Positions 37,111-49,365 of a stretch of DNA of 64,000 nucleotides are shown here, in pieces. The number at the start of each line of letters is the position of its first letter. Position 1 is the stretch's first letter. Below the pieces are notes generated by a model that worked only from the letters and a program-made list of their open reading frames with translations, ran no database searches and had not been told where the DNA came from. The DNA is from Metopolophium dirhodum (Eukaryota; Arthropoda; Insecta; Hemiptera; Aphididae): positions 39,292,270 to 39,356,269 of the forward strand of contig NC_083560.1 in the NCBI RefSeq assembly GCF_019925205.1, given 5' to 3'. The translations under genes were made by a program, and so were the position numbers.

Positions 37111-37480
37111 TTGGTGTACTCACAAGGTACAAGCGTTTCTTTTTCCGTAAGAAAAAATGTATCGAACGCATATGTGTTACTCACTCGGAATACACACGCA
37201 CAAAATTGCGTTCTGTGTTTCTACTGCACCCAAAACACGCAAAAAGTATATTTTACTTTAACAGGTAAAAACACTAAACTTGATTTGGGTTTTACTACCC
37301 GAAACGTACACGATTGTCGTACTTTGCTTGTACAAAAAAAAATTGGTGTGCCTAGGGAATTTTTCCCAGACCACACGTAAAAACTGTTGTACTTCTCGTA
37401 CATAAACAATTCGAAAAATTAAACGTGCCAAGGTTGAGGTACCAGGACACACGCACAAAAAAAAAACAGCCCGTGAATAA
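37111..37480 (-). other. retrotransposon 5' leader
   Basis: Continuation of the leader interrupted by the Tigger insertion. 37111-37265 is shared with 32384-32538 and inverted 43160-43320. Short overlapping ORFs here are chance. Confidence 0.5.
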
Positions 37481-37498
37481 GAACCCTGTTGGGCGCCA
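37481..37498 (-). other. primer-binding site
   Basis: The minus strand reads TGGCGCCCAACAGGGTTC directly after the LTR (3-base gap). Its complement ends in GGGCGCCA, the form of a tRNA T-arm and 3' CCA end, lysine-type in many retroelements. Confidence 0.7.
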
Positions 37499-37501
37499 CT
37501 T

Positions 37502-38000
37502 TGGTATCACCCGTATTAGACAATACTCGGTAAACCAACTATACGCCTTACCCTCGTATTCTCTAGTTAATGACACTCTCTAAAGTTAATTAGAATTGCA
37601 CTGTTATCTCGTTGAGGTACGATGGTATGCGCTTGTCAATTCTTAGTTCGTTCCTATCTAGTTGAAATGACTCAAAGATTACATATACCTTGGCACTATT
37701 TAGTTTAATAAAACTTCATTGACACATAGTACGTATATGCCGGCGCTGCTCCGATAAAAGGTAAGAACGTAAGAAAGACCAAAATAATGTTTAACTCGGG
37801 TTTTCAGGTCGGAAAAACTTGTATTGTATTAAAACAAACATAAATAAAACACTTAGCAAATTCAGATAGCCTAGCCCGTATTACGATCGGCGTTTCACAC
37901 GCACGTCGTACCTATGTCCTCACCGAATCACTCAGCGACAAAGGGGCCCCCGTGCCTGCGCGTGCGGTGGTGTTATATAGAAAATATTATTGGCCCCTCA
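37502..38000 (-). mobile_element. LTR of a retrotransposon
   Basis: Bounded by TGAGGGG at the minus-strand 5' end and GATACCA at the 3' end. It contains CCAAT and TATATAA boxes within 35 bases of the start and is followed by the primer-binding site. About 499 bp. No second LTR was found in the window. The downstream internal region is reduced to leader and gag scraps. Confidence 0.6.
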
Positions 38001-38009
38001 GCACATATT

Positions 38010-38700
38010 GCTTTGCTTCCTAACTAAAAACTTGCACAATACTTTTGAAAAATTTATACCCTTTATTTTTTTGTTGAAGTTGCAATATTTTTGTTTTTAC
38101 TACTTCTCCTTTTTCTCCAGGTATCTGCTCATGTTGTGTAAAAGTTGTTTCGATAATATTTATCATATCAACTAAGGGACCAAACTTTCGATATTTGTAA
38201 CAATTTAAAGAAAATTAGTTTTAGTAAAAATCATTTTTTCATCTACAGAAATCCAAATATTATTTTCACCAATTTCATTTTTAATTTTCGTTAAAGTATT
38301 ATAGTAGCTCGGCTAGAGATAATTTTTACGTATCTCACTTTCATCTGGTATATATTTGCCAGTGTATTTCTCAAAAAAATGTACGAAATTGAGGAACTTG
38401 CATTTTATACCAAGGTATAATAGCTGCTACTAAGGCTAGACAAAAATCATTGTTAAAATCTTTTAAGTTGTTTTCATTGGGAGTAGCTTCTGATAAAAAT
38501 AATTGTTTTTATGAAGTATTTAATTTACGTTTTAAACCATTTTTGTGAACATTAGTATGTACATGTTGTGTTACCTGTGATTTTTTGGTACAAGGAATAT
38601 TTCTGTCACAAACTTGACAAAAAATTGTTGCACCATCTGTCGTGAAAACCGTTTGTAGTTATTGTATGACGAAATCCATTGAGCACATAAACTTTTTAAA
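38010..38700 (-). pseudogene. hAT transposase N-terminal relic
   Basis: On the minus strand, a BED/C2H2-like finger (FCQVCDRNI followed by QHVHTNVH) is followed by pieces such as LALVAAIIPWYKMQVPQFRT, NEIGENNIWISVDE and, near 38130-38050, QHEQIPGEKGEVVKTKILQL. They lie in different frames with several stops. The order (zinc finger, RNase-H start with a DE-type motif, helical insert) fits aphid hAT elements. The matching C-terminal dimerisation block is at 44741-44921. Confidence 0.6.
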
Positions 38701-39509
38701 CTGCTTGAAGTTTTCAGCATATTTGTATGTTATGGTAATATGAGACGATTGGAAAGACAATATTATGTAAGCAATAATATATCACACTCAGATATAAACA
38801 CGAGACGTGACGGACGACTAGTAGACGACAAAATAGTCGTGACAGCTAACGAAATAACCAATGTGCTATCGCAATCGATAAGGAATACCATAATAACATA
38901 GGCCATTACTTATTTGACGTGCAAGACATTCATTATTTAAAATATATATTTAAAAATGTAAAGAAGCAGTTTTCATGTAAATTTCATGACGAATAATTCA
39001 ATCAGGTTCTTAGAATTTTTAGGTAATTATAATTATAAATTATTTATAAAATATTTTCAAAAGTAATTCTTACACTCTATAAATGTTTAAGCACTGTTCA
39101 AACACTGTAGTATGTACGATTAGTATTTCGGTCAAGATTGGACTTAGGTTTATAGATAATTGTACCTATTCAAAAACGCACAAAATACAAATTGAAGTAT
39201 TTTTAATAAACAGAAAATAATATAATTTAAAATAAACGCACTAAATGATGTGAATATTATATACATATAATTGAAATTGAAACCAATGTCTTCGACTGAT
39301 ATACAAAAGATAAAACATCTATAAAATATTACCTCAAGTCACGTTGTGTAAATTGAACGTCATATTTTATTACATGCATGAATTAGGTACAATTATTGTA
39401 GTTGTGATTATTAAGACATAATAATATATTTAATACAATTTTATTTATTTCTTTAATTATTATAGTATAACGATATTATATAATGGTATAATAATAATTA
39501 TAATATAAC

Positions 39510-39659
39510 TTAATAATATAATATAATATTGAATATAGTTTTGATGACTCTATGGTTTAGGTCTTTAGGAGACATCGGTTTGACATCATCATTGCGCTGT
39601 GCCGGCGGAAACGTTTTATTTGGTTTCGTGGTTCTGGCACCCGCAGGTTTGAAATTCAT
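39510..39659 (-). CDS. small ORF, 49 aa, unknown
   Basis: A minus-strand frame starting MNFKPAGARTTKPNKTFPPA and continuing with a DDVKPMSPKDLNHRV segment. It lies in a locally GC-richer patch (39540-39660) within repeat C. The composition is protein-like and unlike chance AT-rich frames. It may be the relic of a captured host exon. It lies 106 bases downstream of the serine-rich ORF on the same strand. No family recognised. Confidence 0.25.
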   Translation of the reverse strand: MNFKPAGARTTKPNKTFPPAQRNDDVKPMSPKDLNHRVIKTIFNIILYY

Positions 39660-39765
39660 CGCAAAATACACACTAGTTATTGTCATAAACTATTCGAATT
39701 TGTAAACCTTCTTCCATTGTCCAACTTAAATTTGTTCACTGCGTTTTGACGGTCGTTGATGACTG

Positions 39766-39945
39766 TTAACAATCTTTCGAAGAAGAAGATTTAAAAGAAG
39801 AAGGATTGTAAGAATAAAACTTGGGAGAAGTTGAAAAAGAATAATAATTGAAAGAAGTAGATTTTGAAAGATAAGACTTAGAAGAAGGCTTTGAAGAAAA
39901 ATGCTTTGAAGCTGAAGGCTTTGAAGAAGACTGAGAAGAACCCAT
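39766..39945 (-). CDS. small serine-rich ORF, 59 aa, possible myristoylation
   Basis: A 60-codon frame begins ATG-GGT-TCT-TCT-CAG-TCT-TCT. About 40 % of residues are serine, the rest mostly Lys, Tyr, Phe and Pro, with recurring SSKPSS/SKS and SFNYYSF blocks, and it ends KDC. The N-terminus MGSSQSS satisfies the N-myristoylation pattern (Gly2, small residue at 6). There is no membrane span or signal peptide. In copies A (near 29200) and B (near 48361) the same start codon and first eleven codons are kept, but a deletion joins them to unrelated sequence, giving a 27-residue frame. Whether it is translated is unknown. It could be an accidental product of a purine-rich repeat strand. Confidence 0.3.
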   Translation of the reverse strand: MGSSQSSSKPSASKHFSSKPSSKSYLSKSTSFNYYSFSTSPKFYSYNPSSFKSSSSKDC

Positions 39946-40733
39946 GTCGTTGGTAAACTAAAACAAAATTATGAGATCGTTAAATTTGATATTTTTTTAT
40001 TACAAACATCAAAATGTATTATACTTTATTGGTAAAACAATAATAACTGATGTATATTGTGTATTATATTTTTATGATTACTACTACTGTAGTCGTAAGT
40101 GTCGAATATATATATAAATAGAACCGCTCTAACAATACAAAATAATGCATTTAATTTAATTTAACTTAAACAAATATTGAACCAAAAAATATGTTTAATT
40201 ATTAATTTTCCATCGTAATCTCGATTTTTACGTCGTACAGAGCCGCTCGATAAATTAAGATAAATATTATTTGATAAGGGCAAACAAAATTGTTTTTTCA
40301 AGTAAAATAATAAAATAAAACTTAAAACCCGGATTTAAGTGTTAAATATTCCCTAAAACTCGAGAACGATTGAAATTATCATAACCCGAACAATGCGAAA
40401 TAGTTTTATATCCTTAATTTATATACATATCAGAATGGTTAATTATGTAAAAAATACCAATAAAATAAATTTTTGAAAAATAATTATAATTTATTACCTA
40501 CTTGTAATGTAAAATGAAATCAAAAATTAAATCAATTTTCAAAACTATAATAACGTTAGACGAAAAAAATCATATGGCATTTCTCAAAAATATTATTTTA
40601 TATCGTTTTTTGTAATGGGTGATTTTACTCAAAGATTACTTAAAACATAATATAAAAATTGATTCTTCGTTCATGTATTTTGTCTATGTTGCGCTTGAGA
40701 GAGAGAAAACAAATAGTGTACTGACATCCTTTT

Positions 40734-41572
40734 AAGAAACGTACGTTTTTAAGAATATAATCCGCATAAGATATTAAGATAGGTACACAAATATTACATT
40801 TTATTGTTTAAAACTAACCAATCAGTGATTTAAACATAATGTATAAAATACCCATAATCTATATATTATATTATATGATTTATATTTATTATTTATATGA
40901 TTATGAGATTTCAAGAAAATAATTAAAAGAACATCTTAATAAAAATTATTTTTTTAGTATTTCAACTTACCTAAATAAAATCAATATTTCTTATCGATAT
41001 AAAAATGGTGTAAAAATCAACCGTTGTCTTTAAATAGATACACAAATTACAAGAGAGCAGAAAAAATTACACGAATTTTTTGTGTTGAACAACTATGAAC
41101 TGAGTTTAGACTAAACGCTTTTGGAATTTCGTTATAGGTTTTTATAAATCATCTTATCGATGATTAATTGCTTCATTAAACTAAATACCAATTACAACTA
41201 TAACTGTAGATAATAATTCCGAGTGAAAATGAATTAATTGAATGGTTAATTTAAATGTAATATGCCACTAAATCGTGTTTAAGGGAAAATTAGCTCACTA
41301 TTGATTCAATAAATATGATTATTAATGCCACCCGGCATTAGTATAATGATACCATTTTAATAATATTATAATAATTATATAGATATGGATTTTATTTCAT
41401 CATTATATAGGATTTACATTTAAGAAAACCAATATTTATCAAAGACGTGACATTTAAATACGATAGTAATAAATGTCATAAAATAGATATGATTAGACAT
41501 TTAATAACAGTACCTACTACGAGACGGTTTGAAACAAAGTTCCTAACAATATAAAATTTATAAAATAGGTAT
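40734..41572. other. AT-rich; fragment of hAT-associated repeat
   Basis: 40975-41170 resembles 23107-23290 and 28470-28610. No gene. Confidence 0.5.
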
Positions 41573-43913
41573 AAATCACCAATATAATAAAATAAATTCT
41601 ATCGTCCGACATCAAAATTAGCATTAATTGAAAATTAATACGGATTAAACCCTATCGTTAGATATCAAAATCAGCGAAAACTATTTATTATTGCTAAACC
41701 CGTGTGAATCTTTTCATTCATATTTCAATTAATACTATTATTCAACTCTAAATCAATCATAAGTTGGTTAAATATTTTACGCAATGACATCCAGACAGAA
41801 ACGTATATCAAAATGAATAGTGTTGAAAATCCCAAAAAAACAAAAGACAGAAAGACGAAGGAAAGACAAGAATAGAATGAAAAACGTATACTTTTATAAA
41901 GATCTGGCAAAATTACTAGGTACGAGTTTGTAAAAAGCATGTGTAGAAATTTTAAAAAATAATAGTTTTTGTAAATGTATTTTGATAACTTAACTTAATT
42001 TTTATAAAAAATAACAATATATTATACTGTGTAATGCTTTTTTTTAAATAGTATTTAGTAGATAATAATATTTGTATAAACGTATAATATTGAGTATGTA
42101 TTTTTAAAAAATTTGGCAATGACTACAAAAATAAAATCTGGTTATTTGTATTGTAATTTTTAACTGTAAAAATGTATTTTTAAATAACTGTACTAAATAT
42201 TAATTGTAAATTGGGAAAATGCCTGTTTGTATGTAAAATAAATAAAAACTTGATATTGAATATAACTTAATTTTAGTAGAAAATAGTAATATATTATATG
42301 GTATAATGTTTTTTTTTTTTAAATAGTAATTATAGTATATAATATTATATGGTATACTATACATTCTATATTATTTAAAAATCATAGCCAAATTAATTTG
42401 AAAACGACTAAAATAGCTTTGGTCGAAACGGGAAAGGTTGATTTTGGGCGAAATGAGTGCTGCCCATTGAAGTAGGTACCAAAAATGTCAACATTTAATT
42501 AAGTTTAAAGTTAAAAAATAATCGATCATTTCCGATCAAAAGTCATAAACTATATGTACGACTTCGAAATTACAACTTATTTTTATACATGGTATTTAAT
42601 GACTCATAGTTTTTTATTTCATTATTATGTGATTACTAATTTACACAGCTCGTTAAGTTAAAAGTTAACTTTGAAAAAAAAGTAACTTAACTTAGTGTAA
42701 AGTTAAAAAAAAAACCAGAAACATAATATGATTTATTAGATTGTTTTTCTTTACGCTCGAAAAAATTACTGGGGAAATTTAAAATGATACATCAAAGTAA
42801 AAACTCATTCAAACATTTGCATTATTCTTCGGACCAAAATTAACTTAATTTAGATATTTTTGAAATAAAATAAAGTTAACACGTTAATCTTGAAAAAATA
42901 GTAACTTATAAGGTTAAAAGTTAATTTGATTTTTAGTAGAAAATTATATTGACAATATGATTCAACATTATTACCAGAAATTTGGGCAGAGAAAGCAATC
43001 GTATTTATTGTACAACTAATTCGTGCAAATCTTTTCATTACAAATTCAATTCACAATTGTATAGTCAAAAACAGTCAACTTTTTAAATAATATTTTAATA
43101 TAAAATATTATATTAAATATTATTCAAGCTGATATTACTATTTTTGTAAGGAGTTCTAATATAATAAAACCTGTTAAAGTAAAATATACTTTTTGCGTGT
43201 TTTGGGTGCAGTAGAAACACAGAACGCAATTTTGTGCGTGTGTATTCCGAGTGAGTAACACATATGCGTTCGATACATTTTTTCTTACGGAAAAAGAAAC
43301 GCTTGTACCTTGTGAGTACACCAATATATTTATTTTATTGTACAAGTGAAGTGCGATTAACTGTACAATTTCTGGTAGTGTAAGCGAGACCAAAATTGTT
43401 AGTGCTTTAAAAGTTAAAAAAACAGTTATAAGAGTTTTGGGTGCAGTAGAAACACAGGACGCAATTGTGTGCGTGTATACCGATTAACTAATAAATACGC
43501 GTTCGATTTTTGTCTTACCGACAAGCCAACGTTTGTGCCGCGTGAGTACAATTTTGCTAACCGTGCGTCTACACATCTACGCCAAGGTGAGCAACGTTTT
43601 GTAATATACTCATATATTAATATTAGGATTGTAGATTAGGTTTTTAATAATTTAAATAGTTTTTTTATTAGTTTAATTTTCTTTCGTCTTTCAAAATTGT
43701 ATTTAGTTTATTTCAAAAAATATTTTAATTTTAATTCTTAAATTATTCAAAAATTAAGTAGTTATTTTTAAGTATACATATATTAATAAAAATCAACCTC
43801 CTTCATTACAAATTTAATCTTTCATTCAATTAAATCTTAATATGATATGAATGACGAATAGCTTATAGCCTTAGGTTCGAAAATTACTAAATTAACAGAT
43901 ACATATTCACATA

Positions 43914-44613
43914 AAAAAATCAGAACTTATTGACCTATGCAAATTTAAACAATTAAAAAGCGTAGGAACCGTAGATAATCTAAGGGCTAGATTATCAAAA
44001 TATTATAAAGGGATCACAGAATTAGACGACATTGAAGAAACCTTAAGCGAATGACAAAAATACGATGTTCAAGAAAATTCAATAAAAGATAAAATCAACA
44101 TTAAAGATTTACTCATACAAAGTAACTTAAGCGATTCAAGTCCGGAAACAAGTAATATTACTAAAAATAAATCAATTACTAACACGATTTTGAAATTAAC
44201 GCAAATAAATTAATGATTCAGGCAGACAAAATTTTGGACACTAGTAATACCTTATATCAAAATAGTTAAGAGCAAACCTCCGACAGTAATTATAACAATT
44301 TAATTAACTTAAATCCTAACGAATCAACAAAAAAGAACACATATACGAAGATATCGAAAGTCCAATTAAAACTGAATCGAACTTAAATACCATCTTCTTT
44401 AGCAACTCAAAATTTGTAATAGAAAGCACACCTGAAAAATTAAATAATTTAGAACATAAAATTCCAAAACACAAAATGGAAAAAATGATAATTAAACCCA
44501 ATAGTTTTTCCGGACAAGGATACATCAAAACATTTATTAGACAATACGAAAAAGCAGCACGGGTAAACAATTGGGATGACAATGAAAAAATTAAATTCTT
44601 ATCAACTGCAATA
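43914..44613 (+). pseudogene. gag remnant with N-terminal SAP-like domain (arm B)
   Basis: Starts with a SAP-like helix-extended loop-helix (SELIDLCKFKQLKSVGTV followed by LRARLSKYY). Then comes an acidic linker with one stop. After further breaks a gag core follows (NSFSGQGYIKTFIRQYEKAA, then WDDNEKIKFLST) of the Ty3/gypsy-type capsid, cut off at 44613. SAP domains bind DNA, and one fused ahead of gag is uncommon. No protease, RT or integrase is linked to it here. Confidence 0.6.
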
Positions 44614-44740
44614 ATTGGTTGCTTAAACATATTGACTGCATTATGTGGATAAAGTGAGTTTTTATAAAGCTATTAAGTTAGATATACATTATAGTTATAA
44701 AATTGGTGTAAAAATGAACTGTTATCTTTATATTTTTTAG

Positions 44741-44921
44741 TGGAAATAACACAGTACAACTTCCGGAAAATTATTCACCGACTATGGTAGCCGACTTGCA
44801 ATACTCTCCAGTGACATCGGTTGATATCGAACGGTCCTTCAGCATATACAAAAACATTCTTTCAAACCGGCGTACTAAAATGACACCGGAACACATGGAA
44901 CAATATACAGTTATTAATTAA
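44741..44921 (+). pseudogene. hAT C-terminal dimerisation exon
   Basis: After a good acceptor (TATTTTTTAG) an open frame reads LQYSPVTSVDIERSFSIYKN and RRTKMTPEHMEQY, ending in TAA. This is the hAT dimerisation block (SVDIERSFS...LS.RR..M....). The exon looks intact, but the rest of the gene is not adjacent. The upstream 130 bases recur at 24360-24480. Confidence 0.8.
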
Positions 44922-45146
44922 TATTGTAAAATTAGTTAAATTAAATATATTTAAAACCAAATTAATAAAAAATAAATTTAAACTGAATTTTTTTTTTAAT
45001 ATTAAAAGAATATTTTGCATATTTAAGGACATAAAACATCCTATATCTGGTATTTTAAAAGAATATTAAGAGAATATATTTGTCTATTTTATGTGACATA
45101 AAAACATCATATTTTAAGGATTGTAAAATAATATAAATCCTACCTC

Positions 45147-45385
45147 TACTTATTAGCATATGCGGACGATATAGAGCTAATTGGCAAGACAGATGATGAA
45201 ATTAAGACTTTAGCAGAATTACTTCTTTACTAGGAAGGCCAAGTCAAAGATGGATAGACAGAGTTAAGAATTAAGAGTGACCTACAAAATCTAGGAGTAA
45301 TAAACGGCGAAGAGCTAGCTTATGATAGAGAAGCATGGAGAGATGTGGTGATTGCTGCAGAGGGCCAATGTCCTATACTAAGCAA
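45147..45385 (+). pseudogene. LINE reverse-transcriptase scraps
   Basis: LLAYADDIELIGKTDDEIK contains the catalytic YADD box. After a stop and deletion, GRPSQRWIDRVK and, in another frame, YDREAWRDVVIAAEG represent the C-terminal region of RTE/craniate-type LINEs. Dead. Confidence 0.75.
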
Positions 45386-48300
45386 AAAAACAAAACTACT
45401 ATTAAAGTACTATTAAAATATTTATATTTTTTCGTGGAGACTGAAGAGTTAAACCTAAGAAATGCGTACCTAAACGTAATTGATAATGTATATTATAATA
45501 TATAAAAACAAAAAACAATTAAGGAATAACGACTCGATAATGTTTAACAAGACGTGATGGGTACGCACTTTTTATAGTAAACGAAGGCCCCTACTTTAAT
45601 TTTTCCAAGTCGAGCACTGCATATAATAATAATATAATGCAATATAAGCTTTATTATGAAAATATATGTAATAAAATGTTATTTTCTACCGAACGCGTTT
45701 GTTTATTTGCTTCTATTTTTGTGCATGGGGGGTGCCTACGCCGATACATACAAGTAAAGTAGTTTGTGGCTTGGGTACACCGACAATCGACAAACTAACG
45801 TTTGTAAATTATAAGTATTTCACTGTTTGTTGTCGTGTACTCGTATAGTATATTTCTTTTTATCCGTTACGAATTACTAATTAGACCTGTGCCCAGGTTA
45901 GATGCATCAACAATGCATCAACATTGCATCAACATTGATGCCTGTACTGAACTTTTTTAAATAGTGCTGAATGGTTAGTATGGAAATTTGAATAGGAATA
46001 AATTCCGTCGGCTATCGATTCCACTAAATATTAACATAAAAAAGATAGGCAAGTGGTTGTCGCTCTGCTGTACAGTAGGTTAAAAGTCAGTCACTGTAAT
46101 GGATGGTGTTCAATCTGAATTCAATAATATAATATCATTGTATAAGAAAAACGATTCTGAGCGAAAACAGTCAATCAGCCTATGATATTAGTAAGTATAT
46201 TAAATTTAATGATATTTGTAATAAATTGTAAAAAAAAATTGACGGGTGTTAATTTTACAACACTATTTGTACACTTAGATCATTTTTCAATCAAACAACT
46301 TTTTTTTAAATACATATGGCAATTGTTTTTTATAGGTAAATGTTGAAATATACAATTAATATTAATATTTAAACCATGTAAACACACGTGCGTGTACATT
46401 GTAATTTCTGATAGATAATTATACAGTTACGATATAGCTGTGCAAAAATTTTACTATCCCCTTCTATATTATATAGGGATACGGGAAGACCTAAAAATGT
46501 GCATATATATATAGGGCCTTTGATGTATGTAATACTCACTCACACGGACACTGTCATACGGTGTGTATAGTCACAGATAATTGTCCAAGTTGTACGTTAC
46601 TTATATATTATATTATACATAATCATAATATAGTCGTGTTATTACTTATTGTATTAATACTAAAGTCATTAGTTCGTCAAGCTTCACTTTCAACAGTAAT
46701 TAAATTGTCTGTTTTAATTGATAACAATGCCTTGGAAAACAGTTTTCAGAGAGTAGGTAGTTGGGCATAGGTATGTTTGACGATAAGATTTTATGGTTTT
46801 ATTATATTTTCAAGTCTTTTGTGTTATCGCTTGAGTTTTAACTACAAAATAATTATTAAATTTTAAATTCGATAAAATTTGTCAAAATTCGAACTATAAA
46901 TGCTTATAAATAAAATAGTGTTTATGTATTTTTAATATTTTTCAACTGCTATTGTAACAATATATTAAATTTATATTTACCATTAATATTTATAGATAAA
47001 AAACTAAAAAAATTGAAAACAGACAACGTTTGTAAACAGCTCCAAATGAGTCATATTATTTTGAAAATTGTATGGTGTATAGAAAATGCTAATATAAACA
47101 TTCAGTGAAATTTCCAAGTATATACAGTCATTCGTTTTTTAATTACAACAAAATAAGAAAATCGTTATATAAGATATCGAGTGAATATCAAATGTTGTAA
47201 AAATATGAACTCCAAACGCTCATTAAAATTTAATTTGATTTGCTTGTGGACATTATTTTTTTGATAAGAGCAGAAAAACTTATGAGGAATCTTGTATTAC
47301 ATTTTCTAATCTTAGTTTTAAAAAGAAAATTTTTTTATGAATTTCTAACTCAAAATAATTTGCAAATGTTCGTCATTTTACGTATTTTGTCAATATTTAA
47401 ACTTTAAATTCTTATAAAAAAAATTGTGACTGGATTTTTAATATATTTCATCTGCCTTTGAAACATTATACTATAGGAGTCTTCTATTAAATTTTCAATC
47501 TTTTTTAACCACATAATCACATAAATGTGAATTATAGTCTTAAAAGGATGTCAGTGCACTATTTGTTTTCTCTCTGTGGCTCAATCGCAACATAGACAAA
47601 ACACATTAACGAAGAATCACTTTTTATATTATGTTTTAAGTAATATTTGAGTAAAATCACCCATTACAAAAACGATATAAAATTATATTTTTGAGAAATG
47701 CTATATGATTTTTTTCGTTTAACGTTATTATAGTTTTGAAAATTAATTTCATTTTTGATTTCATTTTACATTACAAGTAGGTAATAAATTATAATTATTT
47801 TTCAAAAATTTATTTTATTGGTATTTTTTACATAATTAACCATTCTGATATGTATATAAATTAAGGATATAAAACTATTTCGCATTGTTCGGGTTATGAT
47901 AATTTCAATCGTTCTCGAGTTTTAGGGAATATTTAACACTAAAATCCTATTTTATTATTTTACGGGAAAAAATAATTTTGTTTGCAGTGCGCTGTTTTTA
48001 CCTTATTAAATAATATTTATCTTAATTTTTCGAGCAGTTCCGTATGACGTAAAAATCGAGATTACGATGGAAAATTAAATAATAATAAAACGTATTTTTT
48101 GGTTCAATATTAATTGTTTAAGATAAATTAAATTAAGTGCATTATTTTGTATGTTAGAGCGATTCTGTTTACATAATATATTTAAACATTTGTTTTATTC
48201 GACACTTACAACTGCATATATACCTAGTAATCCTAAAAATATAATGCATAATATACATCAATAATTATTGTCTTACCAATAAGGTATAATACATTTTGAT

Positions 48301-48910
48301 GTTTGTAATAAATAAATATACAATTTAACGATCTCATAATTTTGTTTTAGTTTACCAACGACATGGGTTCTTCTCAGTCTTCTTCAAAGCCTTCGAAGTG
48401 TTTGAACAGTGTTAAAACATTTATAGAGTATAAGAAATACTTTTGAAAATGTTTTATAAATTATTTATAATTATAATTACCTAAAAGTTTTTAAAAACCT
48501 GATTGAATTATTCGTCATGAAATTTACATGAAAACAGCTTCTCTACATTTTTAAATATATATTTTAAATAATGAATGTCTTGCACGTCAAATAAGTAATG
48601 GCCAATGTCTAATACCAAAAACGATCATGAGCGAATACAGTCTGTCAGCTTATATTAGTAATTGTGATAAAAACTTATGAGGAATTTTGTACCAAAATTT
48701 AAAATAAAAAATGTTTTAATCTAAAGAGAGTTATTTGTTTAAACAAACTGTTGGTCGGTGGCCCAATTTCTAGCTGATTCTAACTAATCAAAATGGTATA
48801 TTTTAGTTAAGTTCACACACAAAACTTGCATCTAATAAAATATAGATATAGGTAGACCTTGACAAATAAATTTGTGGTAAGAGCTTTAGAACACAAACCG
48901 TCAGTTCTTT

Positions 48911-49108
48911 TTACGAGGACATTAATAGGTGCATCTGTGTCACATCGTATTTATTTATTATAAGGATAAGCTGACCCACACTAGCTCGTGGATGCACAGC
49001 TTCACAGAAAAACAATTGAACTCTAATATTTTTATATTCTTTTAGCAGTATTTTGACCTTCATTATTTGTACTACACAGTGTGGGATGTTGTCAGGTGCA
49101 TCTAACAT
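48911..49108 (-). other. 65-codon ORF, left-arm copy
   Basis: Opposite-strand twin of 57815-58012 with one residue changed (His for Leu at position 10). It lies downstream of the BCCIP stop. No family recognised. Confidence 0.2.
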
Positions 49109-49365
49109 TTATGCTGCCCAATTTTCTATTTTCCTAAAGATAAAATAAATTACCTATAATTTATAATTTTTATATAGGTATTTGTAAATATTTAAATTTT
49201 TGAGTAGAGTATTTTTTAATATTTTTAACATTGATATCAAGCAAGCTTGATAAAAAAATATAAATACAGTGAAACTTCTGTATAACAAAGTTATAATATG
49301 GAAATGTCACTGTATATCATAACAAGTGGATTAACCATGATTCGTGAAGATAAACAAGCTGATCA

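Larger units (their letters stand above)
38901..40733 (+). repeat. copy C of the A/B outer repeat
   Basis: Direct-orientation match to A 28960-30015 but longer by about 810 bases (roughly 39110-39920) that are absent from A and B. It is more diverged from A than A is from B. The extra segment carries two small minus-strand ORFs. Confidence 0.85.
41573..48702 (-). repeat. arm B of the large inverted duplication
   Basis: Reverse complement of arm A, with about 1.5 kb of extra sequence between 44.6 and 46.0 kb (hAT and LINE scraps) and a 37-base piece at 46150-46187 missing in A. Its outer end abuts the BCCIP palindrome within two bases. Confidence 0.9.

Noticed and set aside
28858..48702. Polinton/Maverick-type giant transposon
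   Set aside because: The long inverted arms invited the idea, but no polymerase B, integrase, ATPase or capsid gene was found between them, and the contents are scraps of LTR, hAT and LINE elements.
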